From Buchnera_K aphidicola_B (lineage in GTDB: Bacteria > Pseudomonadota > Gammaproteobacteria > Enterobacterales > Enterobacteriaceae): DNA of 64,000 nt. Position 1 is the stretch's first letter. Each line of letters starts with the position of its first letter. Below are positions 57,092 to 64,000 of this stretch, piece after piece. Below the pieces are notes generated by a model. That model was given only the letters and a program-made list of their open reading frames with translations, had not been told where the DNA came from and did not search any database. The translations under genes were made by a program, and so were the position numbers. The DNA is taken from positions 124,001 through 188,000 of the forward strand of contig NZ_CP135015.1 of assembly GCF_039388045.1 (NCBI RefSeq). The letters run 5' to 3'.

Positions 57092-57559
57092 ATGAAAAAA
57101 AAATATATAGTAACTTGGGATAATTTACATTTTTTTACTAGAAAATTAGTTAAAAAAATAATATATACAAGAAATTGGGAAAAGATAATTGCAGTAAGTA
57201 GAGGTGGTTTGGTATCTGCTTCTATTATATCAAGAGAACTAAATATCCGCTATGTTGATACTTTGTGTATATCTAGTTATGAAGTTACAGATTTTAAAAA
57301 AACTAAGATTTTAAAAAATTCTTCTTTTTTAGGAAAGAATGTTTTAATTGTAGATGATTTAGTAGATACTGGTTCTACAGCAAGATTTATTCGAAATATG
57401 TACCCTGACGCATATTTTGTAACAATTTTTGCTAAACCTATGGGAAAAATATTTGTAGATAAATATGTTGTTGATATATCACAAGATACATGGATTGAAC
57501 AACCTTGGGATATGCATTGGTCATATATTAAACCTATTAAAAATTTAAATATAAATTAA
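57092..57559 (+). CDS. gpt: Xanthine-guanine phosphoribosyltransferase
   Basis: Gpt converts guanine and xanthine to their nucleotides with PRPP. PRPP motif VLIVDDLVDTGSTA near residue 85; N-terminal KKYIVTWDNLH and a SRGGLV phosphate loop; C-terminal TWIEQPWDMHWSY matches the E. coli IEQPWDMG region. 155 residues (E. coli 152). It stands alone after tRNA-Asp. With hpt it covers purine base salvage. Confidence 0.94.
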   Translation: MKKKYIVTWDNLHFFTRKLVKKIIYTRNWEKIIAVSRGGLVSASIISRELNIRYVDTLCISSYEVTDFKKTKILKNSSFLGKNVLIVDDLVDTGSTARFIRNMYPDAYFVTIFAKPMGKIFVDKYVVDISQDTWIEQPWDMHWSYIKPIKNLNIN

Positions 57560-57710
57560 AAATTTTTATTAAAATTGTAATAATAAAATTTTAAAAGATA
57601 AATATATTTATTATAATAAAAATATAAAAAATATTTTTATATATTTATTGATTATTTTTATAATTAATCAGTTTTATTTTATATTTTTTAATATTTAAAA
57701 AGGATTTTTT

Positions 57711-58226
57711 ATGGAAAATAAAAATATTAATGTAAATAAAAACTTAAATAATAAAAAAACAATGGATATTCTAGAAATAATTACTAAAAAAATTGCAAAT
57801 ATTAAAAAAAAATATATTCAAGAAAAAACAGATTTAAAGTTAAATTTTAAAAAAATTAAAAATAGGTTAAATAAAGAACTAGAAAATACTTATAAATTTT
57901 CATTAGAAAAGAAAATAACAGATTTTTTACCTATTATTGATAGCATTGATCAAGCAGTTATATTAGGAAAAAAAAATTCAAAACATAATATTTTGGATAA
58001 AAAAATATTGTATTTATCAAAATTGTTTAAATTATTTTTAAGAGATATGAATGTAAACATTATTAATAAAAAAAATATACCATTTAATCCAGATTTACAT
58101 GCAGCAATATCTATACAGATTTCTAAAGATTTTCCAGAAAATACTGTTCTTTTCATTATGCAAAATGGATATATTTTAAATAATAGATTATTGCGTCCTG
58201 CAATGGTAGTAGTATCTAAAAAATAA
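57711..58226 (+). CDS. grpE2: GrpE nucleotide exchange factor, better conserved copy 2
   Basis: GrpE releases ADP from DnaK. The long N-terminal coiled coil (about 20-75) leads to the four-helix region KITDFLPIIDSIDQAVIL and the beta domain FNPDLHAAISI (cf. LDPNVHQAIAM in E. coli) and IMQNGYILNNRLLRPAMVVVS. 171 residues. Key C-terminal residues contacting DnaK are better kept than in grpE1 at 12048, so this is probably the main exchange factor. RBS AAAAGGA precedes ATG. Confidence 0.92.
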   Translation: MENKNINVNKNLNNKKTMDILEIITKKIANIKKKYIQEKTDLKLNFKKIKNRLNKELENTYKFSLEKKITDFLPIIDSIDQAVILGKKNSKHNILDKKILYLSKLFKLFLRDMNVNIINKKNIPFNPDLHAAISIQISKDFPENTVLFIMQNGYILNNRLLRPAMVVVSKK

Positions 58227-58273
58227 TTTAATTTAAAATTTTATATTATTAATATGTTAAATTTAAAAATATT

Positions 58274-58750
58274 ATGTTAAATAATAAAAAATCTATAATT
58301 TGCATTAATAAAAAAGCACAATATTCTTATTATATTAAAGATGTTTATTATTCTGGTTTAGTTTTAAAAGGTTGGGAAGTTAAATCATTAAGATTTAAAA
58401 AAGTTGATATTAGTAATGCTTACATATCTATAATTAATAATGAATTTTTTTTAATCAATTCTACAATAAATGTTTTACCTATAATTAATACATTTACTGA
58501 TATAAATATAAAAAGAAAAAGAAAACTACTTTTAAAAAAAATGGAAATTAAATTTTTATCTTTAGCACTTAAGAAAAAAGGCATTACTTGCATTGCATTA
58601 TCTTTGTTTTGGAAAAATAATTGGTGTAAATTAAAATTTGCATTATCTCAGGGAAAAAAAAAAATAGATAAACGTTTTAAAATAAAGCAAAATGACTGGA
58701 AAATAGATAAAATGCGTTTACAAAAAAAAAATTTTAAAAAAATAACATAA
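58274..58750 (+). CDS. smpB: SsrA-binding protein SmpB
   Basis: SmpB brings tmRNA to stalled ribosomes. The family start ([29 protein letters not shown] at residues 11-39, cf. [29 protein letters not shown]) and the lysine-rich C-terminal tail that enters the mRNA channel ([15 protein letters not shown]) are present. 158 residues (E. coli 160). It partners ssrA at 13.6 kb. It starts 47 bases after grpE2. Confidence 0.95.
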   Translation: [158 protein letters not shown]

Positions 58751-58757
58751 GGTTTAT

Positions 58758-59228
58758 ATGATTTGTCAAAATGAAATAGATGAATATTGGATGAATTATG
58801 CTTTAAAATTTGCTAAAGAAAATTATTTAAATTATGAAATTCCTATTGGGGCGATATTAATTTTAAATAATAAAATAATAGGATTTGGAACTAATTTATC
58901 TACAAAAAATAATGATCCTACTGCTCATGCTGAAATCCTTGCTTTACGCCAAGGTGGTTCTTATATTAAAAACTATCGTTTATTAGAAACTACATTGTAT
59001 GTTACATTAGAACCATGTATTATGTGTTTAGGGGCAATTGCGCATAGTAGAATAAAACGTTTAGTTATTGGAGCTATATCTAAGAAAATTTTAAATTTTC
59101 AATTATGTAAATTATGTAAATATTATAAAATTTACGATGTTTTATTTTCAAAAGTTATAGTTAAAAAAATGGTTTTTAAAAAAAAATGTTCTTTTTTATT
59201 AAAAAATTTTTTTAAAAAAAAAAGATAA
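58758..59228 (+). CDS. tadA: tRNA-specific adenosine deaminase
   Basis: TadA makes inosine at the wobble position of tRNA-Arg(ACG). The zinc site is complete: HAEILALRQGG (His and catalytic Glu) and PCIMCLGAIAHSR (two Cys). 156 residues, near the E. coli 167. Its lysine-rich C-terminal end stops 4 bases before the convergent acpS stop. It starts 7 bases after smpB, so the two are probably co-transcribed. Confidence 0.95.
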   Translation: MICQNEIDEYWMNYALKFAKENYLNYEIPIGAILILNNKIIGFGTNLSTKNNDPTAHAEILALRQGGSYIKNYRLLETTLYVTLEPCIMCLGAIAHSRIKRLVIGAISKKILNFQLCKLCKYYKIYDVLFSKVIVKKMVFKKKCSFLLKNFFKKKR

Positions 59229-59232
59229 AATA

Positions 59233-59613
59233 CTACTTTTCTAAAATAACTAATGTGTAAATATATTTTTTCTCATATGTTATAGTTAAGTGTTTTCTTG
59301 TAATTTTATTTTTTTTAGCATAGTATTTAGCATAATTTAAGAATTTTAATTTTGGTCTTCCAAATCTGGTATAAAATAACTCAAAATTTTTAAAATTTAT
59401 TTTATTTCTTATTCCTGATCCTAATGCTTTACAACATGCTTCTTTAACTGCAAACATTTTTGCTAAAAATTTAGTTTTATATGTTTCTTTAAAATATTTC
59501 TTTAATTCTTGATTAGTTAAAATTTTTTTTGCAAATTGTGAACCGTTTTTTTTTCTTATTTTCTTTATTCTAGATATATTTAATATATCATTTCCAATGC
59601 CAAATATTGTCAT
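59233..59613 (-). CDS. acpS: Holo-[acyl-carrier-protein] synthase
   Basis: AcpS attaches phosphopantetheine from CoA to acyl carrier protein. The N-terminal GIGNDILNISRI (Mg-binding Asp) and FAVKEACCKALGSGI (catalytic Glu and Lys) motifs are intact. 126 residues equal E. coli. It lies 30 bases after era, in the order lepA-lepB-rnc-era-acpS known from enterobacteria with some genes missing (recO and pdxJ). Confidence 0.94.
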   Translation of the reverse strand: MTIFGIGNDILNISRIKKIRKKNGSQFAKKILTNQELKKYFKETYKTKFLAKMFAVKEACCKALGSGIRNKINFKNFELFYTRFGRPKLKFLNYAKYYAKKNKITRKHLTITYEKKYIYTLVILEK

Positions 59614-59643
59614 ATATTTATATTATTTTATTGAAATATTTGA

Positions 59644-60480
59644 TTATTTTTTTTGATTTACCCAAATATATAAATGAGTTTTTTTATTTAAAAATTTTTC
59701 AATGTTTTTACGGGATAGTTTACTGCATTTTTTAATTATTTCACCTTTTTTTCCTATAATTATTTTTTTATGTCGTTTGTGAATTACAAATATTGTCGCA
59801 TCTATAAAATAAGAAAACAAATTTTTTTTAAAAGTATTAATTTTAATTTCAATAGTGTCAGATAATTCATGTTTTAATAATTTAATACATTGTTCTCGAA
59901 TTAGTTCTGAAATAAAAAATTTTTTTGAATCATTTATAGTGATGTTATTTTTATATTTGTGTTTTTTTATAGGTAATAATGATTTTATTGTTTTAAACAA
60001 TATATTAATGTTTTCTCCTGTAAGTGAAGAAATTGGTATTATTTCTGTTATTTTTTTTTCTTTAAATTGTTGTAAAAATGGTAACAATATATTTTTATTT
60101 TTAATTTTATCTATTTTATTTATAACTAAAATTATATGTGTTTTTTTTTTTTTTATTTTTTCAAAAATATATTTTTCTATATTACTCCAATATATTAATT
60201 CAATTACGAAAATAATTATATCTATTTTAGTGTTTATGTAAAATTTTTTTCTTTTAATTGTATTATTATTTTTATATTCTAAACCTGGTGTATCAATATA
60301 AATATATTGATAGTATTTATTTGTTATTATAGATTTTATGTTTTTTTGTGTTGTGTTTTTTTTATAAGATACAATAGATATTTTTTTATTAGTTAATCTA
60401 TTTAATAAAGTAGATTTACCAACATTAGTTTTACCTATTATCAATATTTTTCCACAGAAATATTTTTTTTTTTTATTCAC
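59644..60480 (-). CDS. era: GTPase Era
   Basis: Era is a GTPase that binds the 3' end of 16S rRNA during 30S assembly. G1 IIGKTNVGKSTLLNRL, G3 YIDTPGL, G4 VINKIDK are visible; the C-terminal KH domain carries KKIIIGKKGEIIKKC. 278 residues (E. coli 301). Its ATG overlaps the rnc stop by four bases, indicating translational coupling, the usual rnc-era pair. Confidence 0.94.
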   Translation of the reverse strand: MNKKKKYFCGKILIIGKTNVGKSTLLNRLTNKKISIVSYKKNTTQKNIKSIITNKYYQYIYIDTPGLEYKNNNTIKRKKFYINTKIDIIIFVIELIYWSNIEKYIFEKIKKKKTHIILVINKIDKIKNKNILLPFLQQFKEKKITEIIPISSLTGENINILFKTIKSLLPIKKHKYKNNITINDSKKFFISELIREQCIKLLKHELSDTIEIKINTFKKNLFSYFIDATIFVIHKRHKKIIIGKKGEIIKKCSKLSRKNIEKFLNKKTHLYIWVNQKK

Positions 60481-61157
60481 TTTATTCCTAATTTATTTAA
60501 TGCAAATTGAGCAGAATTTTGTTCTGCTTTTCGTTTATTTTCGCCTGTTCCAATTAAATTTTCTGAAATTCCCTGAATTGTGCAATTAATTGTAAAAGCT
60601 TGTTTATGGGCTTTTCCATATACTTGTATTATTAAATATTTAGGTAAAGGTAAATGTTTAGATTGTAAGTATTCTTGTAAACGTGTTTTAGCATCTTTTT
60701 TTATTTTTATTGGGTTAATTTTTTTAAAACGTTTTTTATACCATTTTAATATTAAAATTTCAATAGTAATTATATTACTATCTAAAAAAATACTCCCTAT
60801 TAATGCTTCTACTGTATTAGCTAAAATAGATTTTCTTTTTATACCTCCACTTTTTAATTCACCTTGACCTAAATTTAAAAATACTCCTAAATTAAATTTA
60901 TAAGCTATTTGTGTAAGTGTTTTACCTCGAACTAAGAGTGATCTCATTCTACTCATAGTACCTTCATTTACATTTGGAAAGTATTTATATAAAGCTGTAG
61001 AAATAACATAATTTAATATTGAATCTCCTAAAAATTCTAATCTTTCATTATGTGCACTACTTGCGCTTCTATGTGTTAATGCTTGATAAAGTAAATCAAC
61101 TTTTTTAAATTTATACCCTAATGTTTGTTGTATTTTTTTAATTATAATATAATTCAT
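60477..61157 (-). CDS. rnc: Ribonuclease III
   Basis: RNase III cuts double-stranded RNA, including rRNA precursors. The catalytic signature NERLEFLGDSILNYV (residues about 38-52) and a second acidic site near ANTVEALIGSIFLDSN are intact; the C-terminal dsRNA-binding domain (about 155-226) ends GTGENKRKAEQNSAQFAL. 226 residues, the same as E. coli. Coupled to era by overlap; 97 bases after lepB. Confidence 0.95.
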   Translation of the reverse strand: MNYIIIKKIQQTLGYKFKKVDLLYQALTHRSASSAHNERLEFLGDSILNYVISTALYKYFPNVNEGTMSRMRSLLVRGKTLTQIAYKFNLGVFLNLGQGELKSGGIKRKSILANTVEALIGSIFLDSNIITIEILILKWYKKRFKKINPIKIKKDAKTRLQEYLQSKHLPLPKYLIIQVYGKAHKQAFTINCTIQGISENLIGTGENKRKAEQNSAQFALNKLGIK

Positions 61158-61254
61158 GTTATACCATTTAAATAATTTATTTACATTATTTATTTAAGAT
61201 ATATTTTATTTATTTAATAATTTATTTAAATTAATGCTATTTATATGTTTCATA

Positions 61255-61992
61255 TTAATTTATTTTATTTAAAATTCTATTGTTAGAATTTTTTAAAAAA
61301 TAATTTGTATTTTTTATACAATTAAATAAAATATTAGTTGCTTTCCCTACAATTTCTTCTTCAGAAATTACGCCCCAATATCTACTATCAAAACTATCAT
61401 CTCTATTATCACCCATAACAAAGTAGTATTTTTTTGGTATGTAAAAATGTATTTTTTGTGTTTTTTTTGTGTATTTTTTTTTTAAAATAATTTGTATTTT
61501 TTTATTATTTATAATTTCTTGAAAATAATTATAATAATTAAATTTATTGTTATTCTTGATGTAAGAAACAAAGATTTTTTTATAACAATTTTTTTTAAAT
61601 ATATCTTTTTTATAAATATTTAAATTTTTATTATATGTATCATATATTATATATTCTTCAGGTAAACCAATAATTCTTTTTATAAAATATTTATTCGTAT
61701 TGTAAGGATATTTAAATACTATAATATCTTCTCTTTCAGGAATTTTAAAATTTAATAGAATTTTTTTTGTAAAGGGGTTTTTTATATTATAAATATATTT
61801 TGAAACTATTATTATATCTCCAATTAATAAATTTGGATTCATAGAATTAGATGGAATATAAAACAGTTCATATATAAAAGTACGCATAAAAACTACTATT
61901 AAAAATGAAATTAGTATTTTTTTTTTTTTTTTAAAAGAAAATATTTGAATAAATATTATAAATATTATAAAAATTATGTAATTTATATACAT
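61255..61992 (-). CDS. lepB: Signal peptidase I
   Basis: LepB cuts signal peptides from exported proteins at the outer face of the inner membrane. Two N-terminal hydrophobic segments (about 2-19 and 25-42) flank a lysine patch; the catalytic Ser is in YIPSNSMNPNLLIGD and the catalytic Lys in KYFIKRIIGLPEE; the box E MGDNRDDSFDSRYWG is intact. 245 residues versus 324 in E. coli, with shorter insertions. 15 bases after lepA. It acts downstream of SecA. Confidence 0.93.
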   Translation of the reverse strand: MYINYIIFIIFIIFIQIFSFKKKKKILISFLIVVFMRTFIYELFYIPSNSMNPNLLIGDIIIVSKYIYNIKNPFTKKILLNFKIPEREDIIVFKYPYNTNKYFIKRIIGLPEEYIIYDTYNKNLNIYKKDIFKKNCYKKIFVSYIKNNNKFNYYNYFQEIINNKKIQIILKKKYTKKTQKIHFYIPKKYYFVMGDNRDDSFDSRYWGVISEEEIVGKATNILFNCIKNTNYFLKNSNNRILNKIN

Positions 61993-62007
61993 ATATATTC
62001 CTTTAAA

Positions 62008-63795
62008 CTAATTTTTATATAATACTTTTAAAAATATTTCTTTTGGTATATTAATTCCGCCTATTTTTTTCATTTTCTTTTTCCCTGCCTTTTGTTTTTC
62101 TAATAATTTTCTTTTTCTACTTACATCTCCTCCATAACATTTTGATAAAACATTTTTACGTAGTTGTTTTATATTTGAACGTGCTAGAATTTTTTTACCT
62201 ATAGCGGCTTGTATTGAAATATTAAATTGGTGTCTAGGAATTAATGTAGATATATTTTTAACTATTTTTTTTGCGTATTTTTGAGCATTTTTTTTGTGCA
62301 TGATTATAGATAATGCATCAATATTTTCGGAATTGATTAATATTTCTAATTTTATAATTTCTGATTTTTTAAATTTTAAAAAATTATATTCTAATGAAGC
62401 ATATCCACTAGAAAGAGATTTTAATTTATCGAAAAAATTTAATACTATTTCAGACATAGGTATTTCATATGTTAGTGAAACTTGATGTGTATGATATATT
62501 AATTTTTTTTGTACACCGCGTTTTTCAGAACATAATTTCATAATATTACCTAAATATTTAGGTGGTACAAGTATATTACATTCTGCAATTGGTTCTTTTA
62601 TTAGTTTTATGGTGTTAATTAATGGAAAATTTCCAGGATTATCTAAATATATTGTTTTATCATTTATTAATCTTATTTTGTAAATTACTGTTGGTCGAGT
62701 GGAAATTAGTGTTAAATTATATTCTCTTTCTAAACGTGCTTGTGTTATTTCCATATGTAATAAACCTAGAAAACCACATCGAAAACCATGACCTAAAGCA
62801 AGAGATTTTTCAGGTTCGTAAAATAAAGCAGAATCATTTAATCTTAATTTTTCTAGAGCTTTTTTAAAAATTTCATATTTTTCAGAAGAATCTGGAAATA
62901 AACCAGCAAATATTTTTGGTTTAATTTTCTTAAACCCAATTAAAGGTGATTTTGCTGGGTTTTTATGATATGTTATAGTGCTTCCAATAGGAATCAAAGA
63001 GATTTTTTTAATTCCACATACAATCCATCCTACTTCACCACAAAATAATTTTTTTTTTTTTTTTTTTTTTGGTGTAAAAATTCCTAATTTTTCTATTTTA
63101 AATGTTTTTTTATTTTCCATAATCTGTATTTCCATATCTTTTTCTATAAAACCATTTTTTATTCTGATTAAAGATACTACTCCAATATAACTATCAAACC
63201 ATGAATCTATAATTAATGCTTGTAAAGGATTGTTAATATTACCTTTTGGTTTTGGTATTTTTTTTATAATATTTTCTAATAAATTTATAACTCCAAAACC
63301 CGTTTTTGCAGAACAATGAACTGCTTTAGCAGCAGAAATTCCTATTATATCTTCAATTTCATTACAAACTTTTTCAGTATTTGCAGTAGGTAAATCTATT
63401 TTATTTAATACAGGAATTACTTTTAAATTTAAATCTAATGCTAAATAACAATTTGCTACTGTTTGAGCTTCAACTCCTTGTGTAGCATCAACAATTAATA
63501 ACGCACCTTCACATGCAGCTAAAGATCTAGAAACTTCATATGAAAAATTTACATGACCTGGGGTATCTATAAAATTAAATTTGTATTTTTTTTTATTTTT
63601 TGCTGTGTAGTTAATTGTTACGCTACGTGATTTAATAGTAATACCTCGTTCTTTCTCTAATTCCATAGAATCTAAAACTTGTTCTGACATTTCTCTTTTT
63701 GATAAACCTCCACAGATTTGAATAAAACGATCTGATAAAGTAGATTTACCATGGTCTATATGCGCAATAATGGAAAAATTTCTTATTTTTTTCAT
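62008..63795 (-). CDS. lepA: Elongation factor 4 (LepA)
   Basis: LepA is a translation GTPase that acts in initiation and ribosome biogenesis. G1 AHIDHGKSTLSDRF, G3 DTPGHVNF and G4 NKIDLP are clear; the C-terminal LepA-specific domain with KCYGGDVSRKRKLLEKQK is intact. 595 residues (E. coli 599). Coding is in frame through a 22-base poly(A) tract (63049-63070 as T on the plus strand), which encodes seven lysines where E. coli has KQVDRTE between TP and LKCGE. First gene of lepA-lepB-rnc-era-acpS. Confidence 0.96.
   Translation of the reverse strand: MKKIRNFSIIAHIDHGKSTLSDRFIQICGGLSKREMSEQVLDSMELEKERGITIKSRSVTINYTAKNKKKYKFNFIDTPGHVNFSYEVSRSLAACEGALLIVDATQGVEAQTVANCYLALDLNLKVIPVLNKIDLPTANTEKVCNEIEDIIGISAAKAVHCSAKTGFGVINLLENIIKKIPKPKGNINNPLQALIIDSWFDSYIGVVSLIRIKNGFIEKDMEIQIMENKKTFKIEKLGIFTPKKKKKKKLFCGEVGWIVCGIKKISLIPIGSTITYHKNPAKSPLIGFKKIKPKIFAGLFPDSSEKYEIFKKALEKLRLNDSALFYEPEKSLALGHGFRCGFLGLLHMEITQARLEREYNLTLISTRPTVIYKIRLINDKTIYLDNPGNFPLINTIKLIKEPIAECNILVPPKYLGNIMKLCSEKRGVQKKLIYHTHQVSLTYEIPMSEIVLNFFDKLKSLSSGYASLEYNFLKFKKSEIIKLEILINSENIDALSIIMHKKNAQKYAKKIVKNISTLIPRHQFNISIQAAIGKKILARSNIKQLRKNVLSKCYGGDVSRKRKLLEKQKAGKKKMKKIGGINIPKEIFLKVLYKN
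63049..63070 (-). repeat. 22-base poly(A) tract within lepA coding strand
   Basis: Twenty-two consecutive T on the plus strand, that is A22 in the lepA message. It is the longest clean homopolymer I see in any gene of this window and stays in frame as seven lysine codons plus one A. Confidence 0.9.
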
Positions 63796-63953
63796 AATTT
63801 TTTATTTTCAATTAATAACTTGTTAATTTAATATATTATTATAAATAATATCTTATAAATATTAAGAATATAAATTTAATTATATAATATTTATTTAATG
63901 AGTAAAGATATAAGAATAAGATTTTGTAATTATAAATATTTAGAGGAAAAGAT

Positions 63954-64000
63954 ATGAATTTTAAAAAAAAAGTAATTGTTGCTATGTCTGGAGGTGTTGA
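63954..64000 (+). CDS. mnmA: tRNA 2-thiouridylase MnmA, first codons only
   Basis: MnmA (TrmU) adds sulfur to U34 of tRNAs for Lys, Glu and Gln. Only the first 15 codons are in the window. They read KKVIVAMSGGVD, matching the N-terminal PP-loop (SGGVDS) of MnmA. ATG 63954 follows AGAGGA by 6 bases. Divergent from lepA across 158 bases. The motif also occurs in other PP-loop enzymes, but MSGGVD with VIVAM is typical of MnmA. Confidence 0.85.
   Translation, partial: MNFKKKVIVAMSGGV

Overview
This window is a stretch of chromosome from Buchnera aphidicola, the obligate bacterial symbiont of aphids, or a very close relative. Three things show this. Base composition is extremely A+T rich, with poly(A)/poly(T) tracts inside genes. 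Proteins are recognisable as enterobacterial but lysine/isoleucine/asparagine shifted. Gene order is Buchnera-like: prmC-ackA-pta, nrdAB-yfaE, gyrA, a DUF2076 gene, ahpC, ung, grpE1, nadK, ssrA, thrABC, aceEF-lpd, ilvIH, rpsB-tsf-pyrH-frr, dnaE-proS, flhBA, argS and a 16S gene with no adjacent 23S. I recall these relationships; I have not searched them. Several blocks usually present in larger Buchnera genomes are missing (cell wall/division genes beside rsmH; dxr, uppS and bamA between frr and fabZ), so this is probably a strongly reduced lineage, for example of the Lachninae/Cinara type. I see no transposon, prophage, integron or CRISPR array.

Layout. 1-3.3 kb: broken prmC, then acetate kinase and a catalytic-domain-only phosphotransacetylase. 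3.3-9.6 kb (minus): class Ia ribonucleotide reductase with its ferredoxin, and gyrA. 9.8-17.7 kb: a DUF2076 protein, peroxiredoxin, uracil-DNA glycosylase, first GrpE, NAD kinase, tmRNA, glutaredoxin 4, RNase T, Mn-SOD, a frameshifted pth and ychF. 17.7-22.4 kb (minus): the threonine operon. 22.7-32.6 kb: hpt, truA, secA and the pyruvate dehydrogenase operon. 32.7-36.8 kb (minus): frameshifted erpA, an empty stretch, rsmH and the acetolactate synthase III operon. 37-49 kb: DegP-like protease, dapD, map, rpsB-tsf-pyrH-frr, a second empty stretch, fabZ, dnaE and an editing-domain-less proS. 49-54 kb: flhB-flhA and argS. 54-57 kb: 16S rRNA, tRNA-Ile, tRNA-Ala, dnaQ, tRNA-Asp. 57-64 kb: gpt, second grpE, smpB, tadA, then acpS-era-rnc-lepB-lepA on the minus strand, and the first codons of mnmA.

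How it works together. The retained genes are core information processing plus steps that feed the host essential amino acids: aspartate kinase/homoserine dehydrogenase through threonine, isoleucine/valine synthesis, and lysine/diaminopimelate via dapD. Pyruvate dehydrogenase and acetate kinase/phosphotransacetylase link pyruvate, acetyl-CoA and ATP. FlhA/FlhB belong to the flagellar-type export apparatus that Buchnera keeps without filaments. tmRNA and SmpB are both present, so trans-translation is probably functional.

The most interesting signals are of protein erosion and homopolymer dependence rather than a new defence or mobile system: a pth reading frame broken at an A11 tract that one extra A restores; a 22-base poly(A) run inside intact lepA; ProRS with its whole editing domain replaced by a lysine linker encoded by two poly(A) runs; FlhB with its self-cleavage motif replaced by lysines; DnaE lacking its C-terminal tau-binding region; and erpA and prmC frameshifts that homopolymer slippage does not obviously explain. 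One ambiguous base (N) shows that some homopolymer lengths may be uncertain in this assembly.
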